Part shown: in pieces, positions 45,841 to 56,356 of the stretch
Numbering within the stretch: position 1 is the stretch's first letter
Layout: each line of letters starts with the position of its first letter
NCBI GenBank assembly: GCA_913055735.1
Contig: CAJXKD010000001.1
Coordinates: forward strand, 124,001-188,000
From: an uncultured Rhodospirillales bacterium
GTDB lineage: Bacteria > Pseudomonadota > Alphaproteobacteria > Rhodospirillales > UBA2165
Direction: 5' to 3'
DNA: 64,000 nucleotides
Translations under genes and position numbers: made by a program
Notes under the pieces: model-generated
The model's database searches: none
The model's input: the letters and a program-made list of their open reading frames with translations, nothing else
What the model was told of the DNA's origin: nothing

Positions 45841-45860
45841 GATTTTGAAGCGTCAAAATC
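45841..45860. promoter_or_regulatory. Perfect inverted repeat upstream of the selenoprotein gene
   Basis: GATTTTGA-AGCG-TCAAAATC is an 8-bp perfect inverted repeat ending 13 bases before the ATG and abutting the Shine-Dalgarno. It may be an operator or an RNA hairpin governing translation; without a T-run it is a poor terminator for the upstream CBS gene. Confidence 0.45.
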
Positions 45861-45933
45861 CTTAGGTTCAAGATAGTCGGAATCAAGGTCCATTCAATCC
45901 CGGCCCAGATGCCAGATCGCCGTCTGCTTACGT

Positions 45934-46365
45934 CTATCCGTGCTCGATATAGTCGCGCAACATCGTGCTTTCGTTTTCCAACTCATCGAGCCGGACTTTC
46001 ACAACGTCACCGATGCTGATGAGCCCGGCCAACCGGCCATTGTCGATCACGGGCAAATGCCGGATACGGTGATTTGTCATGTCGTGCATGAGCTGATCTA
46101 TCTTGCTGTCAGGCGTACACGTGACAACTGACTTAGTCATCAACTCGGCAACCCGGCCGTTCAGCAGACTGGCCCCAGACTCCGAGAGGCCTCTGACGAT
46201 ATCGCGTTCGGAGAGAATACCGACCACCTCTCCCCCGTCATCGATGACGACGACGGCACCGATACGTTCTGACGCGAGCGTGCGCGTAACATCGGAAATT
46301 GTATGGTCAGGCGAAACGGTGACCAAACGATGGCCTTTTTCCTTGAGGATAGCTGATACCTGCAT
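45934..46365 (-). CDS. Tandem CBS-domain protein
   Basis: This 143-residue protein is composed of two CBS domains, the first around VTVSPDHTISDVTRTLAS and VGILSERDIVRGLSE, the second around VTCTPDSKIDQLMHDMTNHR and LAGLISIGDVVKVRL. It resembles stand-alone CBS proteins of alphaproteobacteria that are thought to sense adenylates, but its target is unknown. GGAGGAG lies 5 bases before the ATG. The promoter region to the right (46366-46614) is shared with a divergent receiver-domain gene. Confidence 0.92.
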   Translation of the reverse strand: MQVSAILKEKGHRLVTVSPDHTISDVTRTLASERIGAVVVIDDGGEVVGILSERDIVRGLSESGASLLNGRVAELMTKSVVTCTPDSKIDQLMHDMTNHRIRHLPVIDNGRLAGLISIGDVVKVRLDELENESTMLRDYIEHG

Positions 46366-46614
46366 CGCACTCCTCCGTAATATTGCCTAAACTATGCTGT
46401 ACATATTACGCGATTTACGAATTTCATTCTAGATACTTAGCTTCCGGTATTTCAAACATTAGAAGTTATTAAATTATTTACTTGTAAAGCTAACGTAATC
46501 GCTCTGTTACTTTCGACAAAACTGTAGCGAGAAATTTACCTTTTCCCGCCACGTTCTCGAGTGCACACCGTAAGTATCACCCCACACCGCGTTTAAACGC
46601 ACTCAAGAAGCCGC

Positions 46615-47553
46615 ATGTCCGATCTGAATTTTGCCAGTGTAAGACTCGTGATCGCCGATGGCGGCGGTCAAATCCGTAAAGAAATCAGGACGGTGCTCCA
46701 TCATCACGGCTTTCGGAATATTGTCGATACGCCGAGTATCGACGTCGTGCATGACGCCCTAGCAAGAAACCAAGTTGATCTCTTGATTTCGGATTTCAGG
46801 CTTTCTGGCGGAGATATGTGCGACCTTATCTGGCAGGTCCGTCATCATAAAATCGGCGACAATCCATTCGTCGTTGTCATGACCCTGATCGAGGCGCCGA
46901 CGGAAACGGAAATCCGCCGCATTATCGAATCGGGCTCCGACGATCTCATCCTGAAACCGATTTCCACCGGTTTGATGATCGATCGGGTGATGATGATGGT
47001 TAACCAACGCAAAAATTTCGTCGTTACATCCGATTATATCGGCCCAACACGCCGGGAAAAACCTCGGGAAGGTACGGCAGATGCTCAAGAAATCGCCGTC
47101 CCAAACCCCGTGCAAGTAAAAGCGAACGGCGGCGCGGGAGCAGCGCACCTACAAGAGGAAATAGATCTGTTCCGCGAGCTCATCAACGAGCAAAAAATGG
47201 GCCGCAACGCCGTCCAGATCGCATTCCTGGTCGGAAAACTATTGCCGCTCTACAAGGGCGAGGAGCCAAAAAAGACAAACGTCATGCCGCACATCGACCG
47301 CTTGTTATCGACCTCCGAAGATATCGCACGGCGGCTGACTGGCACGAGCTTCGACCACGTCGGCGAACTCTGCAATTCGATGGTTACCGTCGTTCAAAGC
47401 ATTCGGGAACGGCCCACGAAGCCGAAATCTCAGGATTTGAAGCTACTGCCGGAACTGGCAACGGCGATTGAAACGGCCTTTACCTCGGAGGGGACCGATA
47501 CCGAATTGGCACGCGACATCTCGGCATCGGTCAAGCAACGCGGTCAAAAATAG
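46615..47553 (+). CDS. Receiver-domain protein with helical C-terminal region
   Basis: The first 125 of 312 residues form a CheY-like receiver: phospho-acceptor D60 in LLISDFRLSGG, T90 in VVVMT and K114 in LILKPIS. The acidic pair that binds Mg is reduced to D15 followed by Gly-Gly (VIADGGG), so phosphorylation may be weak. The C-terminal half has no recognised output domain; it is helical and charged (EEIDLFRELINEQKMGRNAV). No partner kinase is adjacent, but a hybrid kinase lies on the other strand at 49146-53981. Confidence 0.85.
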   Translation: MSDLNFASVRLVIADGGGQIRKEIRTVLHHHGFRNIVDTPSIDVVHDALARNQVDLLISDFRLSGGDMCDLIWQVRHHKIGDNPFVVVMTLIEAPTETEIRRIIESGSDDLILKPISTGLMIDRVMMMVNQRKNFVVTSDYIGPTRREKPREGTADAQEIAVPNPVQVKANGGAGAAHLQEEIDLFRELINEQKMGRNAVQIAFLVGKLLPLYKGEEPKKTNVMPHIDRLLSTSEDIARRLTGTSFDHVGELCNSMVTVVQSIRERPTKPKSQDLKLLPELATAIETAFTSEGTDTELARDISASVKQRGQK

Positions 47554-47564
47554 ACGCTGAAAGC

Positions 47565-48926
47565 TCAGCAGTTCGGCTGCTTGCGGATATATCCCCATCC
47601 AAAAACATTATCGCGACCCGGGTTGCCAAGATCGGCGATCCCCTCACGCAGGACATTTCGGAGTGCATCCGGATTGCGGCTGGCCCCGTGAGCAACCTCC
47701 AAACCGAGAAGGGCCGTAATATAGGGTGCGGCAAAGGATGTTCCACTCTGGTACTTACCGCCACCGGGTACAGCCGTCCACATGTTCACACCAGGCGCCG
47801 CGAACTCGATATAGCTTCCTCGGTTCGCGTTTCTATAAATCCGTTGATAAGGATCGATGGCGGTTACCGCCAAGACGTTTCCGTACGCCGCGGGATAGGC
47901 AGGCCGGTCATCGGTCCCCCAGTTCCCCGCCGCCGCGACCATGATCATGCCCTTCCTCTGGGCGATCTCGAAGGCTTTCTTGACCGCACGGTTGTCGCTG
48001 CCGGCGATGCTCAGGTTGATGGCATGAACGCCACTTCCGATCAGCCAGTTCAAACCCTTTAGAAGGGCGATCACATTGCCGACTTTCTTGCCGGTTGCGT
48101 CACGTTCGAACATATTGGCAGCCTTCAATTCGGCGCCTGGGAGCAATCCGCCGAATCCCTTTCCGGCCGGGTTGCCGACCAATAACGCCGCCACCGCGGT
48201 ACCATGGGTCGCTGGGCCGGGACGCCGCTTGGGATTATGGAAAGACTGGAATTCGATATTGCGGCCGACAAGTGCCGGATGACCCAGATCGATCGACGAG
48301 TCGATCATTCCCAGCCGCACTCCCCGGCCACAGGTTTCCGGAATGTCCTGCCATCCGATAGCGGCGCGCGCCAAGCTCGACACCGCGTTACGCCGCTGAT
48401 CCTGAGCGGCTTGGGCGGTTCCAATTATGGAGAAATGATAAAGATCCGCCAGAAGCGTGCCGCCCGATTCGTCAAATTGATGGTTGGCGTCGACAAGCAA
48501 TCCGGGGAACCGTCCCAGAAGACGGCGACGCGCGGACGGCACGGCTGTTCCCGGCGGCACCCCCAGCCGAACGACCACCATCCCCAGGCTCCCCAGCGGC
48601 ACACGCTCGAGAACTACGAAGCCCAACGACAGGGCCACATCGTTAAAATTAGAGGGCGGATCTACAACAACCAGCTCGCCGTCTTCATAGCGAAGGCTCG
48701 GATCGAATTGCCGGATTGCAGCCGCAGGCGTATTTGCCTCGGGGGACGACGGCTCAGACGCGGCCGGCGACAGCGTACGCTCGCTCGTACCACCGCTCGC
48801 CGACACGACCGGACGAATGCTGTTGTCCACACGCCTTTTCTTCTCGCCTTTGGTATAAACGAGAGCACCCCATACGGAAGCCGCAATAACGAGTACGACA
48901 ACAAGTAAATAAACGAGTTTCTGCAT
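47565..48926 (-). CDS. Membrane-anchored S8 (subtilisin-like) serine protease
   Basis: This 453-residue protein has an N-terminal transmembrane segment (QKLVYLLVVVLVIAASVWGA), a proregion-like stretch, then the subtilase catalytic triad: Asp in GMIDSSIDLGHPAL, His in THGTAVAALLVGN and Ser in SGTSFAAPYITALL, with the oxyanion Asn in VAAAGNWGT. It probably acts in the periplasm anchored to the inner membrane. The ATG at 48926 was chosen over a TTG at 48947. It lies downstream of the hybrid kinase gene on the same strand, with a gap of about 220 bases. Confidence 0.9.
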   Translation of the reverse strand: MQKLVYLLVVVLVIAASVWGALVYTKGEKKRRVDNSIRPVVSASGGTSERTLSPAASEPSSPEANTPAAAIRQFDPSLRYEDGELVVVDPPSNFNDVALSLGFVVLERVPLGSLGMVVVRLGVPPGTAVPSARRRLLGRFPGLLVDANHQFDESGGTLLADLYHFSIIGTAQAAQDQRRNAVSSLARAAIGWQDIPETCGRGVRLGMIDSSIDLGHPALVGRNIEFQSFHNPKRRPGPATHGTAVAALLVGNPAGKGFGGLLPGAELKAANMFERDATGKKVGNVIALLKGLNWLIGSGVHAINLSIAGSDNRAVKKAFEIAQRKGMIMVAAAGNWGTDDRPAYPAAYGNVLAVTAIDPYQRIYRNANRGSYIEFAAPGVNMWTAVPGGGKYQSGTSFAAPYITALLGLEVAHGASRNPDALRNVLREGIADLGNPGRDNVFGWGYIRKQPNC

Positions 48927-49145
48927 ATGTCCCGATACAGCTTTCAATATCCGAATTGCTCGTCACACCGATGAGGGGCTAACATGCGGCCAATGGCTGG
49001 GTGGCCGGACGCCCAGACAATTCGCTGAAAATTTGATTTTTATATCGGGAGGGCCGATCGGTATTTAAAGGACCCGGCTCTTAGGGGTATCCGAAGAAGG
49101 CCCTGTTTTCAGCCGTTTTCTTGACCTATGGACGACTAGACCGCC

Positions 49146-52100
49146 CTAAGCTTTATCGACTGGCCGGTGGCCTACGGCATCAAGGAGGGCATGCAATTTG
49201 GCCCCCAGATCATGCAGGGTGAACGGCTTGTCCAACGTCACAAATTCGCCGTTCTGGCCATTCTCCCGCACTTCGATGGCCGTCCGATCCGAGTAGCCGG
49301 TCATCAGCATCACCTTTACATCAGGGTGATTTTTTGAAACCGCTGACGCGATATCCAAGCCACTGCGCCCGCCTGGCAAAACGATATCCGTCAAGAGCAC
49401 ATGGATCGGCGCCTGCCGTTCGATCAACGACAAGGCATCTTCACCATTCGTCGCGCAGATAGGCTGATACCCGAGATCGTTGAGCATCGTCATGGTAACG
49501 TCGAGGACGTCGCTATCGTCTTCGACGACCAACACCCGCTCACCATGTCCCTCAAATTCAACGTCGTAGCTCATATAGTCGGCAACCGTTTCGACGACAC
49601 TGTTCGCTTTCGGCAGGAACAGAGTCACCGTTGTGCCGACATTCAACTCGCTTTCTATATCGACATGACCATTCGATTGTTTAACGAAGCCGAATACCAT
49701 ACTGAGGCCGAGACCGCTCCCCTCGCCGATGCCTTTGGTGGTGAAGAAGGGTTCGAAAACACGCTCCAGCACGTCCGGCGCAATACCGGTTCCGGTATCA
49801 CGTACGGACAGAGAAATATATTCTCCCAACTCGGCATAGGGATGTTTCTTGCGATACTGGTCATCGACGACGACGTTTGCAGTCTCAAAGGTGAGTTCTC
49901 CGCCGTCCGGCATCGCGTCACGGGCATTGATCGCAAGATTGAGTACAGCATTTTCCAGCTGCGCTTGATCGACCAACGTCTGCCACAGGCCCGCCGCAGG
50001 CTTCATGTGAATTTTGATGGTTTCGCCGAGACTGCGCTGCAAGAGATCCAGCATTCCAATCAGCATGCCGTTGGTATCGGTCGGCTCCGGCTCAAGAGCT
50101 TGCTTACGCGAGAAGGCAAGTAGCCGATCCGTCAATTGGACTCCCCGCATCACCGAATTGATCGCTCGGCGGGCCCGATTGGCGTTCTCCGGATCGTTCT
50201 CCAAATTGTTGGCAACCAACTCCAAATTGCCAAGAATTGCCGCCAGCAGATTATTGAAATCGTGGGCGATGCCACCGGTCAATTGACCGACCGCCTCCAT
50301 TTTCTGTGCCTGGCGTAGCGCCTCCTCGCGGCGATGGGCATCGGTTACGTCGGTCAGAAAACTGATGGTGCTCCCGTCCGACAAACGTTGCGAGCGCATC
50401 CGCATCCAGATATTGCCGCTCTGCCATTCATATTCCGACGACTCCTTGCGGTGATGGTCCAAGGCGTTTCGAATATGCTCGTCTTCCTTTCCAGCCCAAT
50501 CGGGATAGATGCCTTTGTAGGCGATCTGCCGCATGATCGCTTCAAAGGTCTCGCCAGGCTGTAGATATTCGACAACTTCCTTGTTGAGTTGGCGGAAGAA
50601 GCTATTGCACATCACCAAGCGGTCACTGTTATCCCAAAGGGCGACGCCCTCGGTGATATTTTCGATCGCATCGAGAAAACGTGCCTGGATATCGGAGGCC
50701 TTGCGCCGCTCAAGGACGGTCGCCGTCTCATTGACGGTCGTGCCACGATAGCCCCTGAAGCGCCCCTCTTCGTCATAGTACGGCGCGCCGCTGGATTTCA
50801 AATAGAGCGGTTCGCCGGCGTCGTTAATCGTCGTATAGGCGAAATCACGGAAAGGCTTCCGGGCGAGAATCGTCTGGCGGTGGGCTTCCCATGCGGCTTC
50901 GTCCGGCTCTACATAGGGCCGTTCCCACCGAGCCTTCCCCAGCAAATTTTCCGGCGCCACCATCGGTGACCCATCGGGCGTATCCGATACGTAAATCATG
51001 CGGTGATTTTCATCGGTTTCCCAGAAACGGTCAGCTGCCGATTTGGCAAAATCCTTGAACCGCTGTTCGCTTTCACGAACGGCGCGTTCGGCTCTTTTCC
51101 TTTCCGTGATATCGCGTGCAAAGGTTTGCACAACTGGTCGACCATTAAGCTCAAGAACGTGCGAGGTAATCTCGACATCCATCAACGAGCCGTCCTTGCG
51201 CTTATGAACGCGCTCCGCCATCGCGACGCCGTTCTTATCTAGGCTTCGATGGATCAGTCGTGTCGCCGCCGGATCCGTAAACGGCGAGATGTCGTAAATC
51301 GTAAGTTCCAGCAACTCTTCCCGGGTATAGCCCAGCCGTTCCGCAGCCCTCTTGTTCGCGTCGACAAACTTTCCGCTTTTGAAATCAACCAGGAAAATCG
51401 AATCGTTGGCTCTCTCGAACAAAAGCCGGTACTTCGCTTCCGATTGGCGCATTTCCTCGGCGCGCGCGCGAGCCTCGGTAACGTCCGCGTAAAAGACAAT
51501 GGTCGAACCATCATCCAGACGCTGCTTTCGCACCTCGAACCAACGGTCACCAACCTTCGTTTCGAGAACCGAAGATTTGTTGTCTCTATGCGCTTTGATC
51601 CGGTACGCCACCCATTCTTCCGGGTCCGCACCCTGAAGATCGATGTCGTCACTATCGGCAAGGGCCTGGATAAAATCATCGAACCGCGTTCCCGGTATCA
51701 GAAGGTGCCCGATACCAGGCCGGAGCTTCTTGTAGTAGCTGTTGCACGTGACGAAGCGATCGTGCTTGTCCCAAAGAACGAAACCCTCCGTAAGGCTTTC
51801 CATGGCATCGAGGAACTGGCGCTGGATTGTCCGCTCGTTCGTCCGTGCCTCAACCTCCGAGGTTTCGTCCACGGCGGTCCCCCGGTATCCCCCGAAATTG
51901 CCTTCCCAGTCATAGAAAGGTGCGCCGTTGATGCGGAAGTACCGGGGTGTCCCGGACTCCCCTGTGGTTTGGAAACGGAAATCGCGCAGCGGCTGGCCGG
52001 CCTCCATTGCCTCGCGGCATTTACGCCGCCAATCTTCGTCCGCGGTATCCTGACCACCCCACCCCCACGGGGTCTTGCCGTAAATCCGGTCATCCAACGA

Positions 52101-53981
52101 AGATTCGCTACCGTCATCGCGCCCGGGATCGTGAGAAATATAGGTAAACCGATGATGTTGGTCGGTCTCCCAAAACATATCGGCGGTAACGTTGGCGAAA
52201 TCCCGGAACCGTTGTTCGCGTTCCCGCAACGCTTCGAGCGCTTTACTTCTTTCGATCGCAATACCGGCGACGTTTGCCGCGGCCTCGACCGCAACACGTT
52301 CGCGTTTCGTCGGCTTCCGCTTTTCTTTGTAAAATGTCGCGATGGCACCAACGATACCACCATCCGTGACACGGATGGGAACGGACCAGCAGGCAAGAAG
52401 TCCGGCTTTGTCGATAAGCGGCTTAAGGCTCGGCGCATCGGCGCCGGTGGTCAGGTCCGCAACGATCGATGTCTTGCCCGATGTGACAGCCGCACCGCAA
52501 CTTCCAACGGTCGGATCGATGGGCATACCGTCAATCTGGTTGCGAACGTATTTGGGCAATTTGGGGGCGGCGGCAAGCCGGAAACAATTGCGGTCGCGAT
52601 CAACCAATATCAAGGAACTGGCGGCCCCTTCGCCAACCTCGTCCACCGTTTCCGCGATAAGCGTAAGAATTTCACGGATGTCCGCGCCGCGAGCGATTTC
52701 CGCCATGATATCGTTGTAACGCTGCAACATATCTTCGGCATGCTTACGCTCGGTAATGTCCTGTACTTGACCAATGGTAAACACGACGTTCCCGTCGAGA
52801 TCGGTCAGAACGGAGCGTGTCAACGCCCCCCAAACGATACTTCCGTCGCGGTGAAAAAGCCGAATTTCGCTGCCTGATCCGTCACTCTTCGCATCCGCAA
52901 TCAGCTTCTTGCGCCTAGTCATAGCGACTTTCAGGTCGTCGGGATGCGTGAGGTCGGCAACCGTCATCGATTTGAACTGAGCCTTGGTATATCCCAGCAT
53001 CCGGCAGAACGCGCGGTTGGCCATGACGATCTGGCCATCAAGGTCGGCGATGTTCATTCCGACGGCGGCATTTTCGAAAATGTTCCGGAAGCGTCGTTCG
53101 CTCTCCCCGAGCGCAATTTCGGCGGCCTTGTGTTTCGTAATGTCCTGAACGCAACAGATAATATGCCGCGGCGTTCCATCTTCATGGCGGACTACCGCGC
53201 AACTGAGTTGCCCCCAGATTGTCTTCCGTTCTTTCGTTACGAACTGACATTCATGAACCGGCGACCGATCACGTTTGGACGCCAACAATTTTGTGGGATC
53301 GATTTGTTTTGTGTCCTGATCCTTGTGAAAGAATTTGGACAACGGACGTCCGATCAGCGATTTCTTGGGATAGCCAAGCAGGCGGCGAAGCTCTCGGTTG
53401 ATCCGCTCGATGTTGCCATCGCGATCCACTATTGCCATGCCGATACCGGCATCTTCGAAGGTATGCCGGAACAACATTTCGCTCAGTTCAACAGTATCGT
53501 GTGCCTCTTTCCGCTCAGTGACGTCTTCGATAAGGGCAAATTTCAACCGCGATCTACCGGAACTTCCCCCAAACGATGCAACCGCAACGCGGCACCATTT
53601 CTCGCATCCATCTTTGGCAATGAAACGTCCTTCGACGGACTTACTTTTTCCAATTTGCGCCGGCTGCGACGCGCCGAGCCGCTGTCTGAGCTTTTTATCG
53701 TCAGCGTGGGTAATCTGCTTGACCGTCTTGCCGATCAGCCCGCCGGATTTGTAGCCCAGAGCTTTCTCGAAGGTCCTACTTGCAAAGGTAATGCGCTGGC
53801 CTTTCTCGATGACCACAACGCCAGCACCTGAATTTTCCAGCAGCTGCTTAAACAGGGCACGGGCTCGATCAACCGTCGCCGTAAAATAGCCGACAGGGTC
53901 GTTTCCCTTCGTCGGAAGGGCTCGGCTTTCAAGCGTCTCGTCAGACGTCGGCCGGCGGCTTATCGGAACGTCCCCTTCCAT
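49146..53981 (-). CDS. Multi-PAS/GAF hybrid sensor histidine kinase
   Basis: This 1611-residue soluble kinase has PAS domains at about 40-157, 165-285 and 293-415, a GAF domain at 425-580, then PAS domains at 590-715, 722-838, 848-965, 972-1090 and 1098-1214. A histidine kinase core follows (phospho-acceptor H1240 in [17 protein letters not shown] site with [10 protein letters not shown] and GSGLGLSMV) and a C-terminal receiver with D1532 in TDIVLPGG. No transmembrane helix is visible, so it senses cytoplasmic cues. Residues 588-838 and 972-1214 are a diverged tandem duplicate. The receiver on the same chain may relay or buffer phosphate; its output partner is unknown. Confidence 0.93.
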   Translation of the reverse strand: MEGDVPISRRPTSDETLESRALPTKGNDPVGYFTATVDRARALFKQLLENSGAGVVVIEKGQRITFASRTFEKALGYKSGGLIGKTVKQITHADDKKLRQRLGASQPAQIGKSKSVEGRFIAKDGCEKWCRVAVASFGGSSGRSRLKFALIEDVTERKEAHDTVELSEMLFRHTFEDAGIGMAIVDRDGNIERINRELRRLLGYPKKSLIGRPLSKFFHKDQDTKQIDPTKLLASKRDRSPVHECQFVTKERKTIWGQLSCAVVRHEDGTPRHIICCVQDITKHKAAEIALGESERRFRNIFENAAVGMNIADLDGQIVMANRAFCRMLGYTKAQFKSMTVADLTHPDDLKVAMTRRKKLIADAKSDGSGSEIRLFHRDGSIVWGALTRSVLTDLDGNVVFTIGQVQDITERKHAEDMLQRYNDIMAEIARGADIREILTLIAETVDEVGEGAASSLILVDRDRNCFRLAAAPKLPKYVRNQIDGMPIDPTVGSCGAAVTSGKTSIVADLTTGADAPSLKPLIDKAGLLACWSVPIRVTDGGIVGAIATFYKEKRKPTKRERVAVEAAANVAGIAIERSKALEALREREQRFRDFANVTADMFWETDQHHRFTYISHDPGRDDGSESSLDDRIYGKTPWGWGGQDTADEDWRRKCREAMEAGQPLRDFRFQTTGESGTPRYFRINGAPFYDWEGNFGGYRGTAVDETSEVEARTNERTIQRQFLDAMESLTEGFVLWDKHDRFVTCNSYYKKLRPGIGHLLIPGTRFDDFIQALADSDDIDLQGADPEEWVAYRIKAHRDNKSSVLETKVGDRWFEVRKQRLDDGSTIVFYADVTEARARAEEMRQSEAKYRLLFERANDSIFLVDFKSGKFVDANKRAAERLGYTREELLELTIYDISPFTDPAATRLIHRSLDKNGVAMAERVHKRKDGSLMDVEITSHVLELNGRPVVQTFARDITERKRAERAVRESEQRFKDFAKSAADRFWETDENHRMIYVSDTPDGSPMVAPENLLGKARWERPYVEPDEAAWEAHRQTILARKPFRDFAYTTINDAGEPLYLKSSGAPYYDEEGRFRGYRGTTVNETATVLERRKASDIQARFLDAIENITEGVALWDNSDRLVMCNSFFRQLNKEVVEYLQPGETFEAIMRQIAYKGIYPDWAGKEDEHIRNALDHHRKESSEYEWQSGNIWMRMRSQRLSDGSTISFLTDVTDAHRREEALRQAQKMEAVGQLTGGIAHDFNNLLAAILGNLELVANNLENDPENANRARRAINSVMRGVQLTDRLLAFSRKQALEPEPTDTNGMLIGMLDLLQRSLGETIKIHMKPAAGLWQTLVDQAQLENAVLNLAINARDAMPDGGELTFETANVVVDDQYRKKHPYAELGEYISLSVRDTGTGIAPDVLERVFEPFFTTKGIGEGSGLGLSMVFGFVKQSNGHVDIESELNVGTTVTLFLPKANSVVETVADYMSYDVEFEGHGERVLVVEDDSDVLDVTMTMLNDLGYQPICATNGEDALSLIERQAPIHVLLTDIVLPGGRSGLDIASAVSKNHPDVKVMLMTGYSDRTAIEVRENGQNGEFVTLDKPFTLHDLGAKLHALLDAVGHRPVDKA

Positions 53982-55011
53982 TTCCCATCTGCCTAATTAT
54001 TTCATTTTAATTTGGCTTTGATTTCACGGGTGTCATCGGGTTCTTCAGGACCCGACACAATTCGTACGACATGGGGCCGTTTTCAGTCGGCGCCCCGGAA
54101 CGGGCAATACACGTATTAGATAGTAACGCCACTTCAATACATCCACTATTATTTTTATTGTCTATCGCGAACATTCGCCATTAACTATCGTGCCAACTTC
54201 CGGTCGACCTCGAAGTTTCCTGCCGGGTCTTTCACGAACTCTTTGTATCCAATCTGATTCGCAATTAGATCGTACAACGAATTCGAAATATTGTCGAATT
54301 TATGTAGTGGTATTATTCAATTTTCCAAACAGTTTTGGCTTACTTTTTAGTAGTTCAACGCGCGATGGAGGAAGGATATCTCAATCTCTTGTCGATCGAG
54401 CGTCTAATAAAAAAGCTTTACTTAACTCGGTTCCAATCCAAAGAACTCTGCTATCGGTTTTCTTTTAGCCGAGAAATGAATACACGCCGATACAACTATA
54501 TCGTGATATCAGTCGTGGTGTCGGCTGCACCCGCCTTGATGACATGACAGCAAGAACTTTGAAAAGAAAGCAAGAAATCCGGCGAATCATTACTTGCGCC
54601 CCTAGGTGAACACGAGACGGCTGCTTCGATGAGGCGGCTCACCCTTCAAGCCGACTGGCAGCTTTGGCAGGGATTGGATACAACCTCGACCTCAATATTT
54701 TGCCGTGAATCCAATGAGATCGCCAAATCGGGCCCGGCGTTCGGTATCGTGCCCGAGATGAAGATCGGTTCTTTTTGCCACCGCAAAACAGCCGGAGCTT
54801 AAGAAGCTCCACTGCCGGGCCGCATGGCCGGTCTAACCGCCCGTCTCGGCGATTTCATAAATTGGCAACCTGTTTTTTCGCAAAATGGTTCCCTAATATG
54901 CTCTATCGGAACCGTTTGCGGTTTTGTCGATAAACGAATGAATTGATTGGCGGGGATGGCAAACGTTATGGTCCACTTCAGCCAACAAGAATTTACTGGG
55001 AAGGGACAGCA
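53982..55011. other. Long AT-rich intergenic region, no supported gene
   Basis: About 1 kb between the kinase and the TolC gene has no frame with family features, and GC content falls at 54090-54560. Two adjacent hairpins occur at 54794-54831 (GGAGCTT/AAGCTCC and CCGGGCC/GGCCGG with one bulged G). A minus-strand frame of about 48 codons (54650-54797), ending NPCQSCQSA, is open but unconvincing. It may hold promoters for both flanking genes or a decayed gene. Confidence 0.5.
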
Positions 55012-56346
55012 TTGAAGCGATTCATCAACGTTTTTCCGACGTTGGTTTTGTGCGCGTGGATTAGCGCCGCGGCACATGGTCAATCGCTGGAAGAAGAGCT
55101 GGCAGGTCTGTCACAGTCGCATCCGCAGGTGAACGCCGCCCGCAAAGGTGTCGCGTCAACCCGCGAAGAAGCGGCCAAAGCCGTGGCGGCATTCCTGCCA
55201 ACCGTCAATCTAGCCTCCGATATCGGCCCAGAATACATCGATAGCCCGGCGGAACGGGCATCCGGAGACGCAGAGCCTTGGTCGCGGACACGAAGCACCA
55301 CGACGCTTACCGTCACCCAAAACCTTTTTCGCGGCTTCAGCGACGAGTCGGCGAGCCGCTCGGCGCAGATCAATCGCCTCGTTAGCCAGTCCACCCTCGA
55401 TATAACGCGGCAAAACATCATGATGGAGGGCGTCGCAGCCTATATCGACGTCCGCCGTCAACTGCGGCTCGTCGAACTTGCCAGACAAAACGAGGAAACC
55501 ATCCAAATCCAGTTGAATCTGGAGGATGAACGGGTCCAGAAGGGCTCGGGCATTGCCGTCGACGTTCTGCAGGCCAAGTCCAGACTACAACTGGCCAAGG
55601 AGCGGCGGACACGGTTCGAAGGAAACCTGGAAAACGCGCTCGCCCGCTATACCCAGGTATTCGGCCACACCCCCGATCTCGAGCGAATGTACGACCCCCT
55701 ACCGTCAGGCAATTTGTTGCCCGATACGTTGGAAGCGGCGATCAGCATCGCGGTCAGCGAAAATCCGTCCATTCTGAACAGCGACTATCAGGTCGAAGCG
55801 GCCCGCGAGCTTCGCCGAGCGGCGCGGTCGGAGTTCATGCCCCGCATCGATATTGTCGGCTCCCTCAATTACGAAAAAAACAACGATGGCACGCTCGGCG
55901 TACGGCGCGACGCGTCCGTCTTGTTGCAAGCGAATTGGGATCTGTTCTCCGGTTTCACCGCGCGCGCCAACGTCGCGCAAGCCGCTTTCGACTATTCCGC
56001 GAGCCGCGACAATTACGACTACACGGTTCGCAAAACCGTCGAGCAGGTCCGGCTGACCTGGCAGGCTTTGCTCACCGCCCGCGCCCGCGTCGAGCTTCTT
56101 GAGAATGCCGTCAACATCGCGTCCGAAGTCTATGAGTCGCGCCGGGCGCTACGTGCCGCAGGACAGGAAACCGTAATCAACGTGCTCGACGCAGAAAGCG
56201 AAATCGCAAACGCCCAGATCAACTTCGCCTCCGCGACATTTGACGAACGAGCAGCGGTGTATCAACTGCTACTCGCAATGGGACGCCTCGAAGTTTCCAC
56301 TCTCGCGGTCAATAACGAAGAATCGAACAGCGCCCTGTTCCGCTGA
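55012..56346 (+). CDS. TolC family outer-membrane protein of a type I secretion system
   Basis: This 444-residue outer-membrane factor has a signal peptide (RFINVFPTLVLCAWISAAAHG) and two OEP repeats of coiled helices (SQSHPQVNAARKGVASTREE, then SENPSILNSDYQVEAARELR). The TTG at 55012 gives the signal peptide directly, with AAGGGA 5 bases upstream. It lies 2.4 kb from the exporter and adaptor genes at 58773-61824, with a cyclase gene on the other strand between them, and is probably their outer-membrane partner. It resembles the LapE/AggA-type TolC homologues more than general drug-efflux TolC. Confidence 0.9.
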   Translation: MKRFINVFPTLVLCAWISAAAHGQSLEEELAGLSQSHPQVNAARKGVASTREEAAKAVAAFLPTVNLASDIGPEYIDSPAERASGDAEPWSRTRSTTTLTVTQNLFRGFSDESASRSAQINRLVSQSTLDITRQNIMMEGVAAYIDVRRQLRLVELARQNEETIQIQLNLEDERVQKGSGIAVDVLQAKSRLQLAKERRTRFEGNLENALARYTQVFGHTPDLERMYDPLPSGNLLPDTLEAAISIAVSENPSILNSDYQVEAARELRRAARSEFMPRIDIVGSLNYEKNNDGTLGVRRDASVLLQANWDLFSGFTARANVAQAAFDYSASRDNYDYTVRKTVEQVRLTWQALLTARARVELLENAVNIASEVYESRRALRAAGQETVINVLDAESEIANAQINFASATFDERAAVYQLLLAMGRLEVSTLAVNNEESNSALFR

Positions 56347-56356
56347 CGGCCTTTTC

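Noticed and set aside
51249..52877. Plus-strand 542-codon frame
   Set aside because: Shadow of the hybrid kinase; no domain recognised and it lacks a plausible ribosome-binding site.
44775..54505. A 14-base match ACAACTATATCGTG found in both long intergenic regions
   Set aside because: Several 14-base matches are expected by chance in 64 kb, and neither copy has a consistent position.
54190..54547. Two overlapping plus-strand frames in the gap before the TolC gene
   Set aside because: No conserved pattern, low GC and no Shine-Dalgarno; kept only as part of the intergenic description.
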